Assembly: GCF_000968685.2 (NCBI RefSeq)
Contig: NZ_LAKD02000055.1
Location: forward strand, 62,001 to 126,000
DNA from: Streptomyces antioxidans
Lineage (GTDB): Bacteria > Actinomycetota > Actinomycetes > Streptomycetales > Streptomycetaceae
DNA length: 64,000 nt
Direction: 5' to 3'
How positions within the stretch are numbered: the first letter of the stretch is position 1; each line of letters begins with the position of its first letter. A program made the position numbers and the translations under genes. Shown here one piece after another: positions 44,704-53,471 of this stretch. The notes beneath the pieces were generated by a model. It worked only from the letters and a program-made list of their open reading frames with translations, was not told the DNA's origin and made no database searches.

Positions 44704-45783
44704 ATGACCACACCCACGCTCAGTCCCGGCAGCTTGGACGCGGATACCGTCCGCAAGTCGGTGGACGTCGTACTCGAGGATTTCCTGGCGGCCAAGGCCC
44801 GCACCACTCCGCAACACCATCTGCCGTATCTCTCCGGACTGCTGAGGGATTTCCTGTCCGGCGGAAAGCGCATACGGCCACTGCTGTGTGTCACCGGGTG
44901 GCAGGCCGTCGGCGGCGGCGAGGACACCGAGCCGGTATTCCGGGTGGCCGCCTGCCTGGAGATGTTCCACGCCTTCGCGCTGATCCACGACGACGTCATG
45001 GACGACAGCGACACCCGCCGCGGCCGGCCGACCATCCACCGCATCCTGGCGTCCCTGTGCGCCACCGACCGCCGACCGGATCAGATCGAGCGGTTCGGGG
45101 TCAGCGGGGCGGTGCTGCTCGGCGACCTCGCCCTCACCTGGTCCGATGAGCTCCTGCACGCAGCCGGTCTGACGCCCGTTCAGTTCGACGCCGTGCTGCC
45201 GCTGCTGTCGGAGATGCGCACCGAGGTGATGCTGGGCCAGTACCTCGATCTGCAGGCCACCGGGGAGCTGACGGACGACGTCGAGGCCACCCTCACGGTC
45301 AACCGGTACAAGACCGCCAAGTACACCATCGAGCGTCCGCTGCACGTCGGAGCCGCCATCGCGGGCGCCGACCGGGAGGCCATGGAGGCGTTCACCGCCT
45401 ACGCCCTGCCGCTCGGCGAGGCGTTCCAGCTCCGCGACGATCTGCTGGGCGTGTACGGCGATCCGGAGTCGACCGGCAAGTCCCAGCTGGACGATCTCCG
45501 GGCCGGGAAGAACACCACCCTGATCGCGCTCGCGCTGCGCGGCGCCGACAGCGCCCAGGCGGCGCGGCTGCGCAGCCTCATCGGCAATCCGCTGCTGGAC
45601 GAGCGGGACGCCGCGACCATTCAGGAGATCTTCGCCGCCACCACCGCCCGCGAGGCCGTGGAGCAGATGATCGACGACCGCCGGACACAGGCCCTGCGGG
45701 CCCTGGACGACGCCCCATTCACCGCGGACGCGGTCAACGCACTGAAGCAGATCGCCCGCCTGGCCACTGTGAGGAACTCATGA
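44704..45783 (+). CDS. cotB1: Geranylgeranyl diphosphate synthase, cyclooctatin pathway
   Basis: A 359-residue trans-isoprenyl diphosphate synthase. The first Asp-rich motif is DDVMD (96-100), the second region RDDLLGVYGD (244-253) and GGKRIRP (53-59) binds isopentenyl diphosphate. An aromatic residue (F91) five positions before the first motif, with no insertion in it, suits a GGPP producer. GGAGGAG lies ten bases before the ATG. The stop overlaps the cotB2 start (ATGA). It is named from its place directly before the recognisable cotB2. It supplies GGPP to CotB2. Confidence 0.9.
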   Translation: MTTPTLSPGSLDADTVRKSVDVVLEDFLAAKARTTPQHHLPYLSGLLRDFLSGGKRIRPLLCVTGWQAVGGGEDTEPVFRVAACLEMFHAFALIHDDVMDDSDTRRGRPTIHRILASLCATDRRPDQIERFGVSGAVLLGDLALTWSDELLHAAGLTPVQFDAVLPLLSEMRTEVMLGQYLDLQATGELTDDVEATLTVNRYKTAKYTIERPLHVGAAIAGADREAMEAFTAYALPLGEAFQLRDDLLGVYGDPESTGKSQLDDLRAGKNTTLIALALRGADSAQAARLRSLIGNPLLDERDAATIQEIFAATTAREAVEQMIDDRRTQALRALDDAPFTADAVNALKQIARLATVRNS

Positions 45784-46700
45784 CCGGACTTTCCGCGACC
45801 GGGGCCCATGACACCGGCCGGAACAGCGTCCGCCGGTACCTGGAGGAGTGCACCGGCCGCTTCCAGGAGATGTTCGACCGTTATGTCGTCACCCGGCCCA
45901 CCAAGGTCGAATTGACCGAGGCCGAACTGCGCGAGGTCATCGACGACTGCAACACGGCGGTGGCCCCGCTCGGCAAATCGGTTTCCGATGAGCGCTGGAT
46001 CTCCTATGTGGGGGTGGTGCTGTGGTCCCAGAGCCCCCGCCATATCAAGGACATGGAGGCGTTCAAGGCCGTCTGCGTCCTGAACTGCGTGACGTTCGTG
46101 TGGGACGACATGGATCCCGCACTCCACGACTTCGGACTCTTCCTGCCCCAGCTGCGCAAGATCTGCGAGAAGTACTACAGCCCCGAGGACGCGGAGGTCG
46201 CGTACGAGGCGGCACGCGCCTTCGTCACCAGCGACCATATGTTCCGCGACTCGCCCATCAAGGCGGCGCTGTGCACCACATCGCCGGAGCAGTATTTCCG
46301 TTTCCGGGTCACCGACATCGGGGTCGACTTCTGGATGAAGATGTCGTATCCGATCTACCGGCATCCGGAGTTCACCGAACACGCCAAGACGAGCCTGGCC
46401 GCGCGGATGACCACCCGCGGACTCACCATCGTCAACGACTTCTACTCCTATGACCGCGAGGTCTCCCTGGGCCAGATCACCAACTGTTTCCGGCTCTGCG
46501 ATGTGAGCGATGAGACGGCGTTCAAGGAGTTCTTCCAGGCCCGGCTCGACGACATGGTCGAGGACATCGAGTGCATCAAGGCGTTCGACCAGCTGACGCA
46601 GGACGTCTTCCTCGATCTGATCTACGGCAACTTCGTCTGGACCACCAGCAACAAGCGGTACAAGACAGCCGTCAACGACGTCAACTCCCGCATCCAGTGA
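45780..46700 (+). CDS. cotB2: Cyclooctat-9-en-7-ol synthase (diterpene cyclase)
   Basis: A 306-residue class I diterpene cyclase that I recognise as CotB2 of the cyclooctatin pathway. It turns GGPP into the 5-8-5 fused tricycle cyclooctat-9-en-7-ol. The Asp motif is the unusual DDMD (109-112) and the NSE motif is NDFYSYDRE (219-227). Active-site residues known in CotB2 are all present with an offset of one: N102, F106, F148, F184, W185, W287, R293, Y294. Translationally coupled to cotB1. The P450 cotB3 follows after 14 bp. Confidence 0.95.
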   Translation: MTGLSATGAHDTGRNSVRRYLEECTGRFQEMFDRYVVTRPTKVELTEAELREVIDDCNTAVAPLGKSVSDERWISYVGVVLWSQSPRHIKDMEAFKAVCVLNCVTFVWDDMDPALHDFGLFLPQLRKICEKYYSPEDAEVAYEAARAFVTSDHMFRDSPIKAALCTTSPEQYFRFRVTDIGVDFWMKMSYPIYRHPEFTEHAKTSLAARMTTRGLTIVNDFYSYDREVSLGQITNCFRLCDVSDETAFKEFFQARLDDMVEDIECIKAFDQLTQDVFLDLIYGNFVWTTSNKRYKTAVNDVNSRIQ

Positions 46701-46714
46701 GGGAACGGCGACCT

Positions 46715-48076
46715 GTGACTCCCGCGAAGAGCTCCGCACGGCCGGAGCGCTCCTGGACCACCGGCACGGCACCCGGCTCGGTGCCGCTGCTGGGGCACAC
46801 CCTCGCGCTCTGGCGCCGTCCGCTCCAGTTCTTGGCTTCCCTGCCCGCCCACGGTGATCTGGTGGAGGTCAGGCTGGGGCCCAGCCGCGCCTATCTGGCC
46901 TGCCACCCCGACCTGGTCCGTCAAGTGCTGCTCAACCCCCGGGTGTTCGACAAGGGCGGGGTCTTCGACAAGGCGCGGCAGCTGCTCGGGAACAGCCTCT
47001 CGGTCTCCCGGGGCGAGGACCACCGCTATCAGCGGCGGATGATCCAGCCCGCGTTCCACACCCCGAGGATCGCCGCCTACACCGCCGCGGTCGCCGATGA
47101 CACCCGCGCCGCGATCGGCTCCTGGGAGCCGGGGCGCACCCTGGACATCAGCGACACCATGCACGCCCTGCTGATGCGGGTGGCCGCGCGGACGCTGTTC
47201 TCCACCGGGATCGACGAGGCGACGATCGAGGAGGCGCGCCACTGTCTGCGCATCGTCTCCGACGGCATCTACAAGCGCACGATGGCACCTCTGGGGATCA
47301 TGGAAAAGCTCCCCACCCCGGGCAACCGGCGCTATGACCGGGCCAATGCCCGGCTGCGGCAGATCGTGGACGAGATGATCCGCGAGCGCCGGAACTCCGG
47401 CGCCGACCACGGCGATCTGCTCTCCACGCTGCTGCGCGCCGAACACCCGGAGACCGGGAAGGGACTCGACGACGGCGAGGTCCTCGACCAGGTGGTCACC
47501 TTCCTGGTGGCCGGGAGCGAGACCACCGCCTCGACCCTCGCCTTCGTCTTCCACCTCCTGGGCGCCCACCCGGAGGTGGAGAAGCGGGTGCACGCCGAGA
47601 TCGACGAGGTCCTGGAGGGGCGCGACCCCAGCTTCGATGACCTGCCGTCCCTGGAGTACACCCGCGGGGTCATCACCGAGTCGCTGCGGCTGTATCCGCC
47701 GTCCTGGATGGCGATGCGGGTCACCGCGGACGAGACCGAACTCGGCGGCCGGACCGTCCCGGCGGGCACGATGATCCTCTACAGCGCCCAGGCGCTGCAC
47801 CACAATCCCGAACTCTTCTCCGACCCCGAGCGGTTCGACCCCGAGCGCTGGCTCGGCGACCGCGCCAAGGAGGTGGAGCGCGGGGCGCTGCTCCCGTTCG
47901 GCGCGGGCAGCCACAAGTGCATCGGGGACGTCCTGGCGCTGACCGAGACCGCCCTCATCGTGGCGACGATCGCGAGCCGGTGGCGGCTCCGCCCGGTGCC
48001 CGGGACGGCGTTGCGCCCCGAGCCGAAGGCGACGCTCGAACCCGGCCCGCTGCCCATGGTGTGCGAGCCGCGCTGA
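46715..48076 (+). CDS. cotB3: Cytochrome P450, cyclooctatin pathway
   Basis: A 453-residue P450 with I-helix VAGSETTAST, K-helix ESLRLYPP (E-x-x-R) and heme loop LPFGAGSHKCIGD with the Cys ligand near residue 397. In the known pathway the two P450s hydroxylate cyclooctat-9-en-7-ol in turn to give cyclooctatin, CotB3 acting first at C5. The start is a GTG at 46715, 14 bp after cotB2; the frame is open further upstream only through cotB2. No ferredoxin or reductase is encoded nearby, so redox partners must come from elsewhere. Confidence 0.9.
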   Translation: MTPAKSSARPERSWTTGTAPGSVPLLGHTLALWRRPLQFLASLPAHGDLVEVRLGPSRAYLACHPDLVRQVLLNPRVFDKGGVFDKARQLLGNSLSVSRGEDHRYQRRMIQPAFHTPRIAAYTAAVADDTRAAIGSWEPGRTLDISDTMHALLMRVAARTLFSTGIDEATIEEARHCLRIVSDGIYKRTMAPLGIMEKLPTPGNRRYDRANARLRQIVDEMIRERRNSGADHGDLLSTLLRAEHPETGKGLDDGEVLDQVVTFLVAGSETTASTLAFVFHLLGAHPEVEKRVHAEIDEVLEGRDPSFDDLPSLEYTRGVITESLRLYPPSWMAMRVTADETELGGRTVPAGTMILYSAQALHHNPELFSDPERFDPERWLGDRAKEVERGALLPFGAGSHKCIGDVLALTETALIVATIASRWRLRPVPGTALRPEPKATLEPGPLPMVCEPR

Positions 48077-48124
48077 CGACGTCCGGTCCGGGATCCGCCC
48101 GGGCCTGACGACGTCCGGTCCGGG
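48073..48124. repeat. 20-bp direct repeat in the cotB3-cotB4 gap
   Basis: CTGACGACGTCCGGTCCGGG occurs at 48073-48092, spanning the cotB3 stop, and again at 48105-48124. The 110-bp gap is longer than others in the cluster, so it may affect relative expression of cotB4. Confidence 0.7.
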
Positions 48125-48186
48125 GCCCCGGGCCGGGCGCCCCACACCTTCCGTACCCCACCTCGCGAGTGAAGGACGTCTTCCGC

Positions 48187-49548
48187 ATGAGGACCGCGCA
48201 GCAACCGGCGACGCGCCACTGGCGGCACGCCGTCGCCCCCGGCGGACTTCCGCTGGCCGGCCATGCCCTGCACATGGGCCGCAAGCCGCTTCAGTTCCTG
48301 GCCTCCCTGCCCGCCCACGGCGATCTGGTCGAGCTCCGGCTGGGGCCCCGGCCCGTCTATCTGCCCTGTCATCCGGAGCTGATCCAGCAGGTGCTGGTGA
48401 ACGCGCGGGTCTATGACACCGGCGGGCCGGTCAAGGAGAAGGCCAAGCCCATCCTGGGCAACGGACTGATCACCTCCGACTGGGCGGACCACCGGCGGCA
48501 GCGCCGACTGGTCCAGCCCGCGTTCCACACCGCCCGGATCGCCACGTACGCCGAGGTGATGGAGCGGGAGTGCGAGGCCGAGTCCACGGCGTGGACGGCG
48601 CGCCGCCCCATCGACGTCAGCCATGAGATGCTCGCGCTCACCGCGCGGGTGACGGCCCGTGCGCTCTTCTCGACCGATATGGCGCCGCATGCCGTGGCCG
48701 AGATCCAGCACTGTCTGCCCATCGTCGTGGAGGGCGCCTACCGGCAGGCGATCGACCCCACCGGACTGCTGGCCAGGCTGCCGCTCGCGGCGAACCGGCG
48801 CTTCGACGACGCGCTCACCCGGCTCAACCAGCTCATCGACCGCATGATCGACGACTACAAGGGATCGGACGACGGCGACCGCGGCGATGTGCTGTCCGCG
48901 CTCTTCGCGGCGCAGGACGACGAGACCGGCGGCACGATGTCGGACCAGGAGATCCACGACCAGGTGATGACGCTGCTGCTGGCCGGGATCGAGACCACGG
49001 CCTCCGCGCTGACCTGGGCCTGGTTCCTGCTCGGCCGTAACCCCAAGGCCGAGGCCGCGCTGCACGCCGAGGTGGACGGGGTGCTGGGTGGGCGCGCCCC
49101 GCGCTACGCCGACATCCCCCGGCTCGCGTACACCCAGCGGGTGTTCAGCGAGGCACTGCGGCTCTTCCCACCCGCGTGGCTGTACACCCGGACCACCACC
49201 GAGACCACCGAGCTCGGCGGGCGGCGGCTGCCCCCGGCGTCGGACGTGCTGATCAGCCCGTATGTGCTGCACCGCGATCCGTCGCTCTTCCCCCGCCCGG
49301 AGTCCTTCGACCCCGACCGCTGGCTGCCGGAGCGGGCCAAGGAGGTGGCGCGCGGTTCATATCTGCCGTTCGGCGGTGGCAGCCGGAAGTGCATCGGCGA
49401 TGTCTTCGGCATGACGGAGGCGACGCTCGCCCTGGCCGCGATCGCGGGCCGCTGGCGGATGCGCCCGATGCCGGGGACGAAGATCCGGCCGAGGGCGCAG
49501 ATGAGCCTCACGGCCGGTCCGCTGCGGATGATCCCGGAACCACGCTGA
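48187..49548 (+). CDS. cotB4: Cytochrome P450, cyclooctatin pathway
   Basis: A 453-residue P450 closely related to CotB3 (shared QFLASLPAHGDLVE..RLGP near the N-terminus). I-helix LAGIETTASA, K-helix EALRLFPP, heme loop LPFGGGSRKCIGD. In the known pathway CotB4 makes the last hydroxylation, at C18, to give cyclooctatin, a lysophospholipase inhibitor. The ATG at 48187 has AAGGA ten bases upstream; a GTG at 48169 lacks a ribosome site. The similarity of CotB3 and CotB4 suggests an old tandem duplication. Confidence 0.9.
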   Translation: MRTAQQPATRHWRHAVAPGGLPLAGHALHMGRKPLQFLASLPAHGDLVELRLGPRPVYLPCHPELIQQVLVNARVYDTGGPVKEKAKPILGNGLITSDWADHRRQRRLVQPAFHTARIATYAEVMERECEAESTAWTARRPIDVSHEMLALTARVTARALFSTDMAPHAVAEIQHCLPIVVEGAYRQAIDPTGLLARLPLAANRRFDDALTRLNQLIDRMIDDYKGSDDGDRGDVLSALFAAQDDETGGTMSDQEIHDQVMTLLLAGIETTASALTWAWFLLGRNPKAEAALHAEVDGVLGGRAPRYADIPRLAYTQRVFSEALRLFPPAWLYTRTTTETTELGGRRLPPASDVLISPYVLHRDPSLFPRPESFDPDRWLPERAKEVARGSYLPFGGGSRKCIGDVFGMTEATLALAAIAGRWRMRPMPGTKIRPRAQMSLTAGPLRMIPEPR

Positions 49549-49635
49549 ACACCGTGTCGTACCGGCTCGGCGGACCGCGGTGGATGGCCACCGCGGCCCG
49601 CCGGGTGCGGCCGTCCGGGGCAGCCCGTTCGGCCT

Positions 49636-49711
49636 GGCGTTCCAGGGCGGTCCGTCGCGCCTGGCCGTCTGGAGCGGTCCGTTCTGCCCGGCGTTCCAGG
49701 GCGGTCCGTCG
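49636..49711. repeat. 22-bp direct repeat between cotB4 and the third P450
   Basis: GGCGTTCCAGGGCGGTCCGT plus CG occurs at 49636-49657 and 49690-49711. More degenerate CGGTCCGT units lie between them. No gene is supported in this 203-bp gap. Confidence 0.6.
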
Positions 49712-49718
49712 AGTGCTT

Positions 49719-49747
49719 CCGGCCGCGGCGGGTCTCGCCGCGGCCGG
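49719..49747. terminator. Bidirectional hairpin between cotB4 and P450
   Basis: CCGGCCGCGGCG (49719-49730) pairs perfectly with CGCCGCGGCCGG (49736-49747) around a 5-base loop, between two convergent genes. Confidence 0.75.
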
Positions 49748-49751
49748 GGGC

Positions 49752-50951
49752 TCAGGCGTCCGGAGCCGAGGTGAAACGTATCGGCAGTCGGTGCAGCCCG
49801 CGCAGCATCAGGCTGGGCCGCCAGCTGAGCTCGTCCGGGTCGGCGTCCAGGACCAGATCGGGGCAGCGCTCCAGCAGCGTCCGGAAGGCGATGGCCCCCT
49901 CGAGCCGGGCCAGCGGGGCGCCCAGGCAGTGGTGGACGCCGTGTCCGAAGGCGAGGTGGCCGCGCGGGGCGCGCCGGATGTCGAAGCGGTCCGGCTCGGC
50001 GAAGCGCCGGGGGTCGCGCGACCCCGCGGCCAGCACGACCGCCACCGGCTCCCCGGCCGGAATGGTCGTGCCCCCGATCCCCACCGGCTCCTTGGTGAAG
50101 CGGAACGCGGCGCTCTCCACCGGGCCGTCGTAACGCAGCATCTCCTCGATCGCGCCGTCCAGCAGCGACCAGTCGGCGCGCAGCGCGGCCAGCTGCTCGG
50201 GGTGGCGGAGCAGCGCGAGGGTGCCGCTGGAGATCAGGTTCGCGGAGGTCTCGTAGCCCGCGACCAGCAGCACGAACGTCATGCCGAGCATCTCCTCGTC
50301 GGAGAGCGCGTCCCCGTCCCCGCCCCCGTCCATGGTGCGGACCAGGGCGCTGAGCAGATCGCCGCCGGGGCTGCGGCGCTTGGCGTCGATGAGCTCCGCG
50401 AAGTAGCCCGTCAGAGCCTGGACGGCGGCACCGGCGGCCTCCGGGCGGGTCATGTCGGTGCTCTCGAGGTACCAGTCGTGGAACGCCTTGCGATCGGTCT
50501 CCGGCACGCCAAGCAGCTCGCAGATGACGGCCAGGGGCAGCGGCAGCGCGTAGTCCTCGACGAGATCGGCCCGGCCCAGCGGGGCCATCGCGTCCAGGAG
50601 TTCATCCGCGATCTGCTGGATGCGGGGGCGCAGGGCCTCGATCCGGGCCGGAGTGAAGGCGCGGGCCACCAGCCCGCGCAGCCGGGTGTGATGCGGCGGG
50701 TCGGTCTGCACCATGTTCCGCCCGATGGCATTGCCGCCATCGTCCTGCCACGCGGCCGAGTGACGGACGTCATTGCTCAGCCGGGGGTCGGTCAGCGCGG
50801 CGCGGGCCTCCTCGTGGCCGACGACGAGCCAGAACTCACCGGAGGCGTCGGTGCGCACCCGGTGGACCGGGCCGCCCTCCCGCAGACGTGCGTAGACCGG
50901 ATATGGGTTGACGACGAAATCCGCGCCGAGCACGGACAGATCCTGGGGCAT
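49752..50951 (-). CDS. Cytochrome P450 (CYP107/105-like)
   Basis: A 399-residue soluble bacterial P450 with I-helix LLVAGYETSANLI, K-helix EEMLRYDGP and heme loop LAFGHGVHHCLGAPLAR. It is of the macrolide-hydroxylase type and distinct from CotB3/CotB4. It converges with cotB4 and is divergent from a TetR regulator, with an inverted repeat between them, so it is probably induced by a TetR ligand. It could modify a cyclooctatin intermediate or act in detoxification; the sequence does not decide. Confidence 0.88.
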   Translation of the reverse strand: MPQDLSVLGADFVVNPYPVYARLREGGPVHRVRTDASGEFWLVVGHEEARAALTDPRLSNDVRHSAAWQDDGGNAIGRNMVQTDPPHHTRLRGLVARAFTPARIEALRPRIQQIADELLDAMAPLGRADLVEDYALPLPLAVICELLGVPETDRKAFHDWYLESTDMTRPEAAGAAVQALTGYFAELIDAKRRSPGGDLLSALVRTMDGGGDGDALSDEEMLGMTFVLLVAGYETSANLISSGTLALLRHPEQLAALRADWSLLDGAIEEMLRYDGPVESAAFRFTKEPVGIGGTTIPAGEPVAVVLAAGSRDPRRFAEPDRFDIRRAPRGHLAFGHGVHHCLGAPLARLEGAIAFRTLLERCPDLVLDADPDELSWRPSLMLRGLHRLPIRFTSAPDA

Positions 50952-51028
50952 GCGATCCCCTCAGTCGATTGGCGACTTCTTCCCCCGAAGCCAGAACTGG
51001 GGTTCGTTCCCCGCTCTAGGGATGATCT

Positions 51029-51065
51029 TAACACCTAACCGGAGAGATTCCCCCGGTTAGTGTTA
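51029..51065. promoter_or_regulatory. Inverted-repeat operator in the P450/TetR intergenic region
   Basis: CTAACCGG (51035-51042) and CCGGTTAG (51053-51060) are perfect arms, extended outward by TAACA/TGTTA (with one extra base on the left). It lies just before the TetR start at 51078 and 78 bp from the P450 start, as expected for TetR autoregulation. Confidence 0.75.
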
Positions 51066-51077
51066 GGGTTGCGGGCC

Positions 51078-51758
51078 ATGGGCAGCCGAGTGGAGAAAGA
51101 GACACCGTTGCGCCGCGACGCACGGCGCAACCGCGAGATGCTGATAGCTGCCGCCCGGGAGATCTACACGGATCAGGGTGTGGACGCCCCGCTCGACGAC
51201 ATCGCCCGTCGGGCCGGAGTCGGCAGTGCCACCCTCTACCGGCGGTTCGCCGGCCGGGCGGAACTCATCGAGGCGGTGTTCGGCGATTCCCTTCGGGACA
51301 TCCTGCGGGCCGCCGAGGAGGCCCGCTCCGCGACCGACGCCTGGGCCGGGCTCACAGCCTACCTGGAGCGCATATTCGGGCTGCTCGCCGCCGACCGGGG
51401 CACCAACGACCTGATGACCACCGGCATCCAGGGCGTCCCCTCGCTCGATGCGCTCCGTAAGGAGAACCACAAGACTCTCGACGTCCTCCTGGGCCGCGCC
51501 CAGACACAGGGCGAGGTCCGTACGGACGTCACCGCGGAGGACCTGCAGTTCATGCTGGCCGCGCTCGGCCGCGCGGTCCCCGCCTCGTCCATGGCCGCGC
51601 CGCTGGCCTGGCGCCGTTATCTGGCCCTGCTGCTCGACGGGCTGCGCCCCGAGGGATCCCGTCCGCTCCCGGCCCCCTCGCTCACCCAGGATCAGCTCAA
51701 CGCCGCCATGCTCCAGCTCGGCAAGCCACGGCGCCCGCGCACGGGACGCGCCGACTAG
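51078..51758 (+). CDS. TetR-family regulator
   Basis: A 226-residue repressor with N-terminal HTH: RDARRNREMLIAAAREIYTDQGVDAPLDDIARRAGVGSATLYRRFAGRAELIEAVF (about 12-68), then a helical ligand domain. It is divergent from the P450 gene, with an inverted repeat operator between them, so it probably represses both. The ATG at 51078 has only a weak ribosome site (AGGG further upstream); a GTG at 51060 lies inside the operator and is less likely. Confidence 0.87.
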   Translation: MGSRVEKETPLRRDARRNREMLIAAAREIYTDQGVDAPLDDIARRAGVGSATLYRRFAGRAELIEAVFGDSLRDILRAAEEARSATDAWAGLTAYLERIFGLLAADRGTNDLMTTGIQGVPSLDALRKENHKTLDVLLGRAQTQGEVRTDVTAEDLQFMLAALGRAVPASSMAAPLAWRRYLALLLDGLRPEGSRPLPAPSLTQDQLNAAMLQLGKPRRPRTGRAD

Positions 51759-51777
51759 GGGGCTCCGCGGCGGGCGC

Positions 51778-51840
51778 GTGTCACCGCCGTGGCAGAGCGT
51801 GTCACCACAGTGGCGGGCGGGGCGGGTCACCACAGTGGCC
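51778..51840. repeat. Three imperfect direct repeats upstream of the MHS transporter
   Basis: A 15-bp unit close to GTGTCACCACAGTGG occurs at 51778-51792, 51799-51813 and 51824-51838. They lie in the 184-bp gap before the transporter. The unit is partly palindromic (CCAC...GTGG), so protein binding is possible. Confidence 0.55.
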
Positions 51841-51942
51841 GGGTGAAGTATGTCGCCCGCCTACATATCCGAGCCGAACCGCGCATTTCTACGGTGTGGC
51901 AACACAAAGCCGTCCCCGCACCCCGCTCGGAAGTGGTGACCC

Positions 51943-53370
51943 ATGCCCACCCCGGATTCTCCGGCCTCCGCTCCCCCGACCCCGCCCGGGTCGCTGCGCC
52001 GTATCGTCGCCGCGAGCCTCATCGGCACCACCATCGAGTGGTACGACTTCTTCCTCTACGGCTCGGCCGCCGCGCTCGTCTTCAACAAGCTCTTCTTCCC
52101 GGACTCCGACCCGCTCGTCGGCACGCTGCTGTCGTTCCTGACCTACGCGGTCGGCTTCGCCGCCCGGCCGGTCGGCGCCCTGGTCTTCGGCCACTACGGC
52201 GACCGGCTCGGCCGTAAGAAGCTGCTGATCCTGAGTCTGCTGATGATGGGCGGCGCGACGTGCGCCATCGGGCTGCTGCCCACCCACGCCACGGTCGGCT
52301 CCGCGGCGCCCATCCTGCTCACCGCGCTGCGTCTGCTCCAGGGGTTCGCGCTGGGCGGCGAATGGGGCGGGGCGGTACTGCTGGTCTCGGAGCACGGGGA
52401 CGCGCGGCGGCGCGGGTTCTGGGCGTCCTGGCCACAGACCGGCGCCCCCGCGGGGCAACTGCTGGCGACCGGGGTGCTCTCCGCGCTGACGGCCACGCTC
52501 TCCGACGACGCCTTCGAGTCATGGGGGTGGCGGGTGCCGTTCCTGCTCTCCGGGGTGCTGGTGCTGGTCGGCTTGTGGATTCGTCTCTCTGTCGATGAAT
52601 CGCCGGTCTTCAAAGCCGCGCTGGCCCGGGCCGAGGCCCGTAAGGCGGCCGCGGGCGGGGCCGAGGACACCGCCGAGAAGATGCCGCTGGTGGCGGTCCT
52701 GCGCGACCACTGGCGGGATGTGCTGATCGCCATGGGCGCGCGGATGGCCGAGAACATCAGCTACTACGTCATCACCGCCTTCGTCCTCGTCTACGCGACC
52801 TCCGACCATGTGGGCCTCGGCAAGCAGACCGCGCTCAACGCCGTACTGATCGCCTCGGCCGTCCACTTCGCGGTGATCCCGGCATGGGGCGCGCTGTCGG
52901 ACCGGATCGGACGCCGCCCGGTGTACCTCCTGGGCGCGGTGGGCGTGGGCGCGTGGGCCTTCCCGTTCTTCCTCCTCATCGACACCGAGGACTTCGCGGC
53001 CCTGCTGCTCGCCGTGACGGTCGGGCTGGTCTTCCACGGGGCGATGTACGCGCCCCAGGCGGCCTTCTTCTCCGAGATGTTCGCGACCCGGATGCGGTAT
53101 TCGGGGGCGTCGATCGGCGCGCAGTTCTCGTCCGTCGCGGCCGGTGCGCCCGCTCCGCTGATCGCCACCGCACTGCTGGCCGACTACGACAGCGCCACGC
53201 CGATCGCCCTCTATGTGATCGCGGCGGCCCTGCTCACCCTGGTGGCCGTGGGCGCCGCCAAGGAGACCCGGGACCGCGATCTGGCCGCCGTAGGACCGAC
53301 CTCGGCCCGCTCCCCCGGGGCGGCGACGGAATCGGCGAAACGCACCGCCCGTTCGGCCTCGCCTCGGTAA
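51943..53370 (+). CDS. MFS transporter, metabolite:H+ symporter (MHS) family
   Basis: A 475-residue membrane protein with 12 predicted segments. SLIGTTIEWYDFFLYGSAAALVF is the hallmark MHS first helix, FGHYGDRLGRKKLLI the loop 2-3 motif, and RLLQGFALGGEWGGAVLLVSEH the fourth/fifth helix signature. MHS proteins import organic acids such as alpha-ketoglutarate, shikimate or citrate with protons. It lies 184 bp downstream of the TetR gene, so separate transcription is likely. The substrate is unknown. Confidence 0.88.
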   Translation: MPTPDSPASAPPTPPGSLRRIVAASLIGTTIEWYDFFLYGSAAALVFNKLFFPDSDPLVGTLLSFLTYAVGFAARPVGALVFGHYGDRLGRKKLLILSLLMMGGATCAIGLLPTHATVGSAAPILLTALRLLQGFALGGEWGGAVLLVSEHGDARRRGFWASWPQTGAPAGQLLATGVLSALTATLSDDAFESWGWRVPFLLSGVLVLVGLWIRLSVDESPVFKAALARAEARKAAAGGAEDTAEKMPLVAVLRDHWRDVLIAMGARMAENISYYVITAFVLVYATSDHVGLGKQTALNAVLIASAVHFAVIPAWGALSDRIGRRPVYLLGAVGVGAWAFPFFLLIDTEDFAALLLAVTVGLVFHGAMYAPQAAFFSEMFATRMRYSGASIGAQFSSVAAGAPAPLIATALLADYDSATPIALYVIAAALLTLVAVGAAKETRDRDLAAVGPTSARSPGAATESAKRTARSASPR

Positions 53371-53418
53371 CCATGGCGGTAGCCCATGGCAGTAGCCCAT
53401 GGCGGTAGGCCATGGCCG
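53371..53418. repeat. 13-bp tandem repeat after the MHS transporter
   Basis: CATGGCGGTAGCC is repeated three to four times with small changes just after the transporter stop. A second short array of GTGGCTCA units follows near 53460. Confidence 0.65.
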
Positions 53419-53471
53419 GGGCTCGATGGCTCAATGGTCCATCCACTGCCTAGGCTCAGTGGCTCAGTGGC

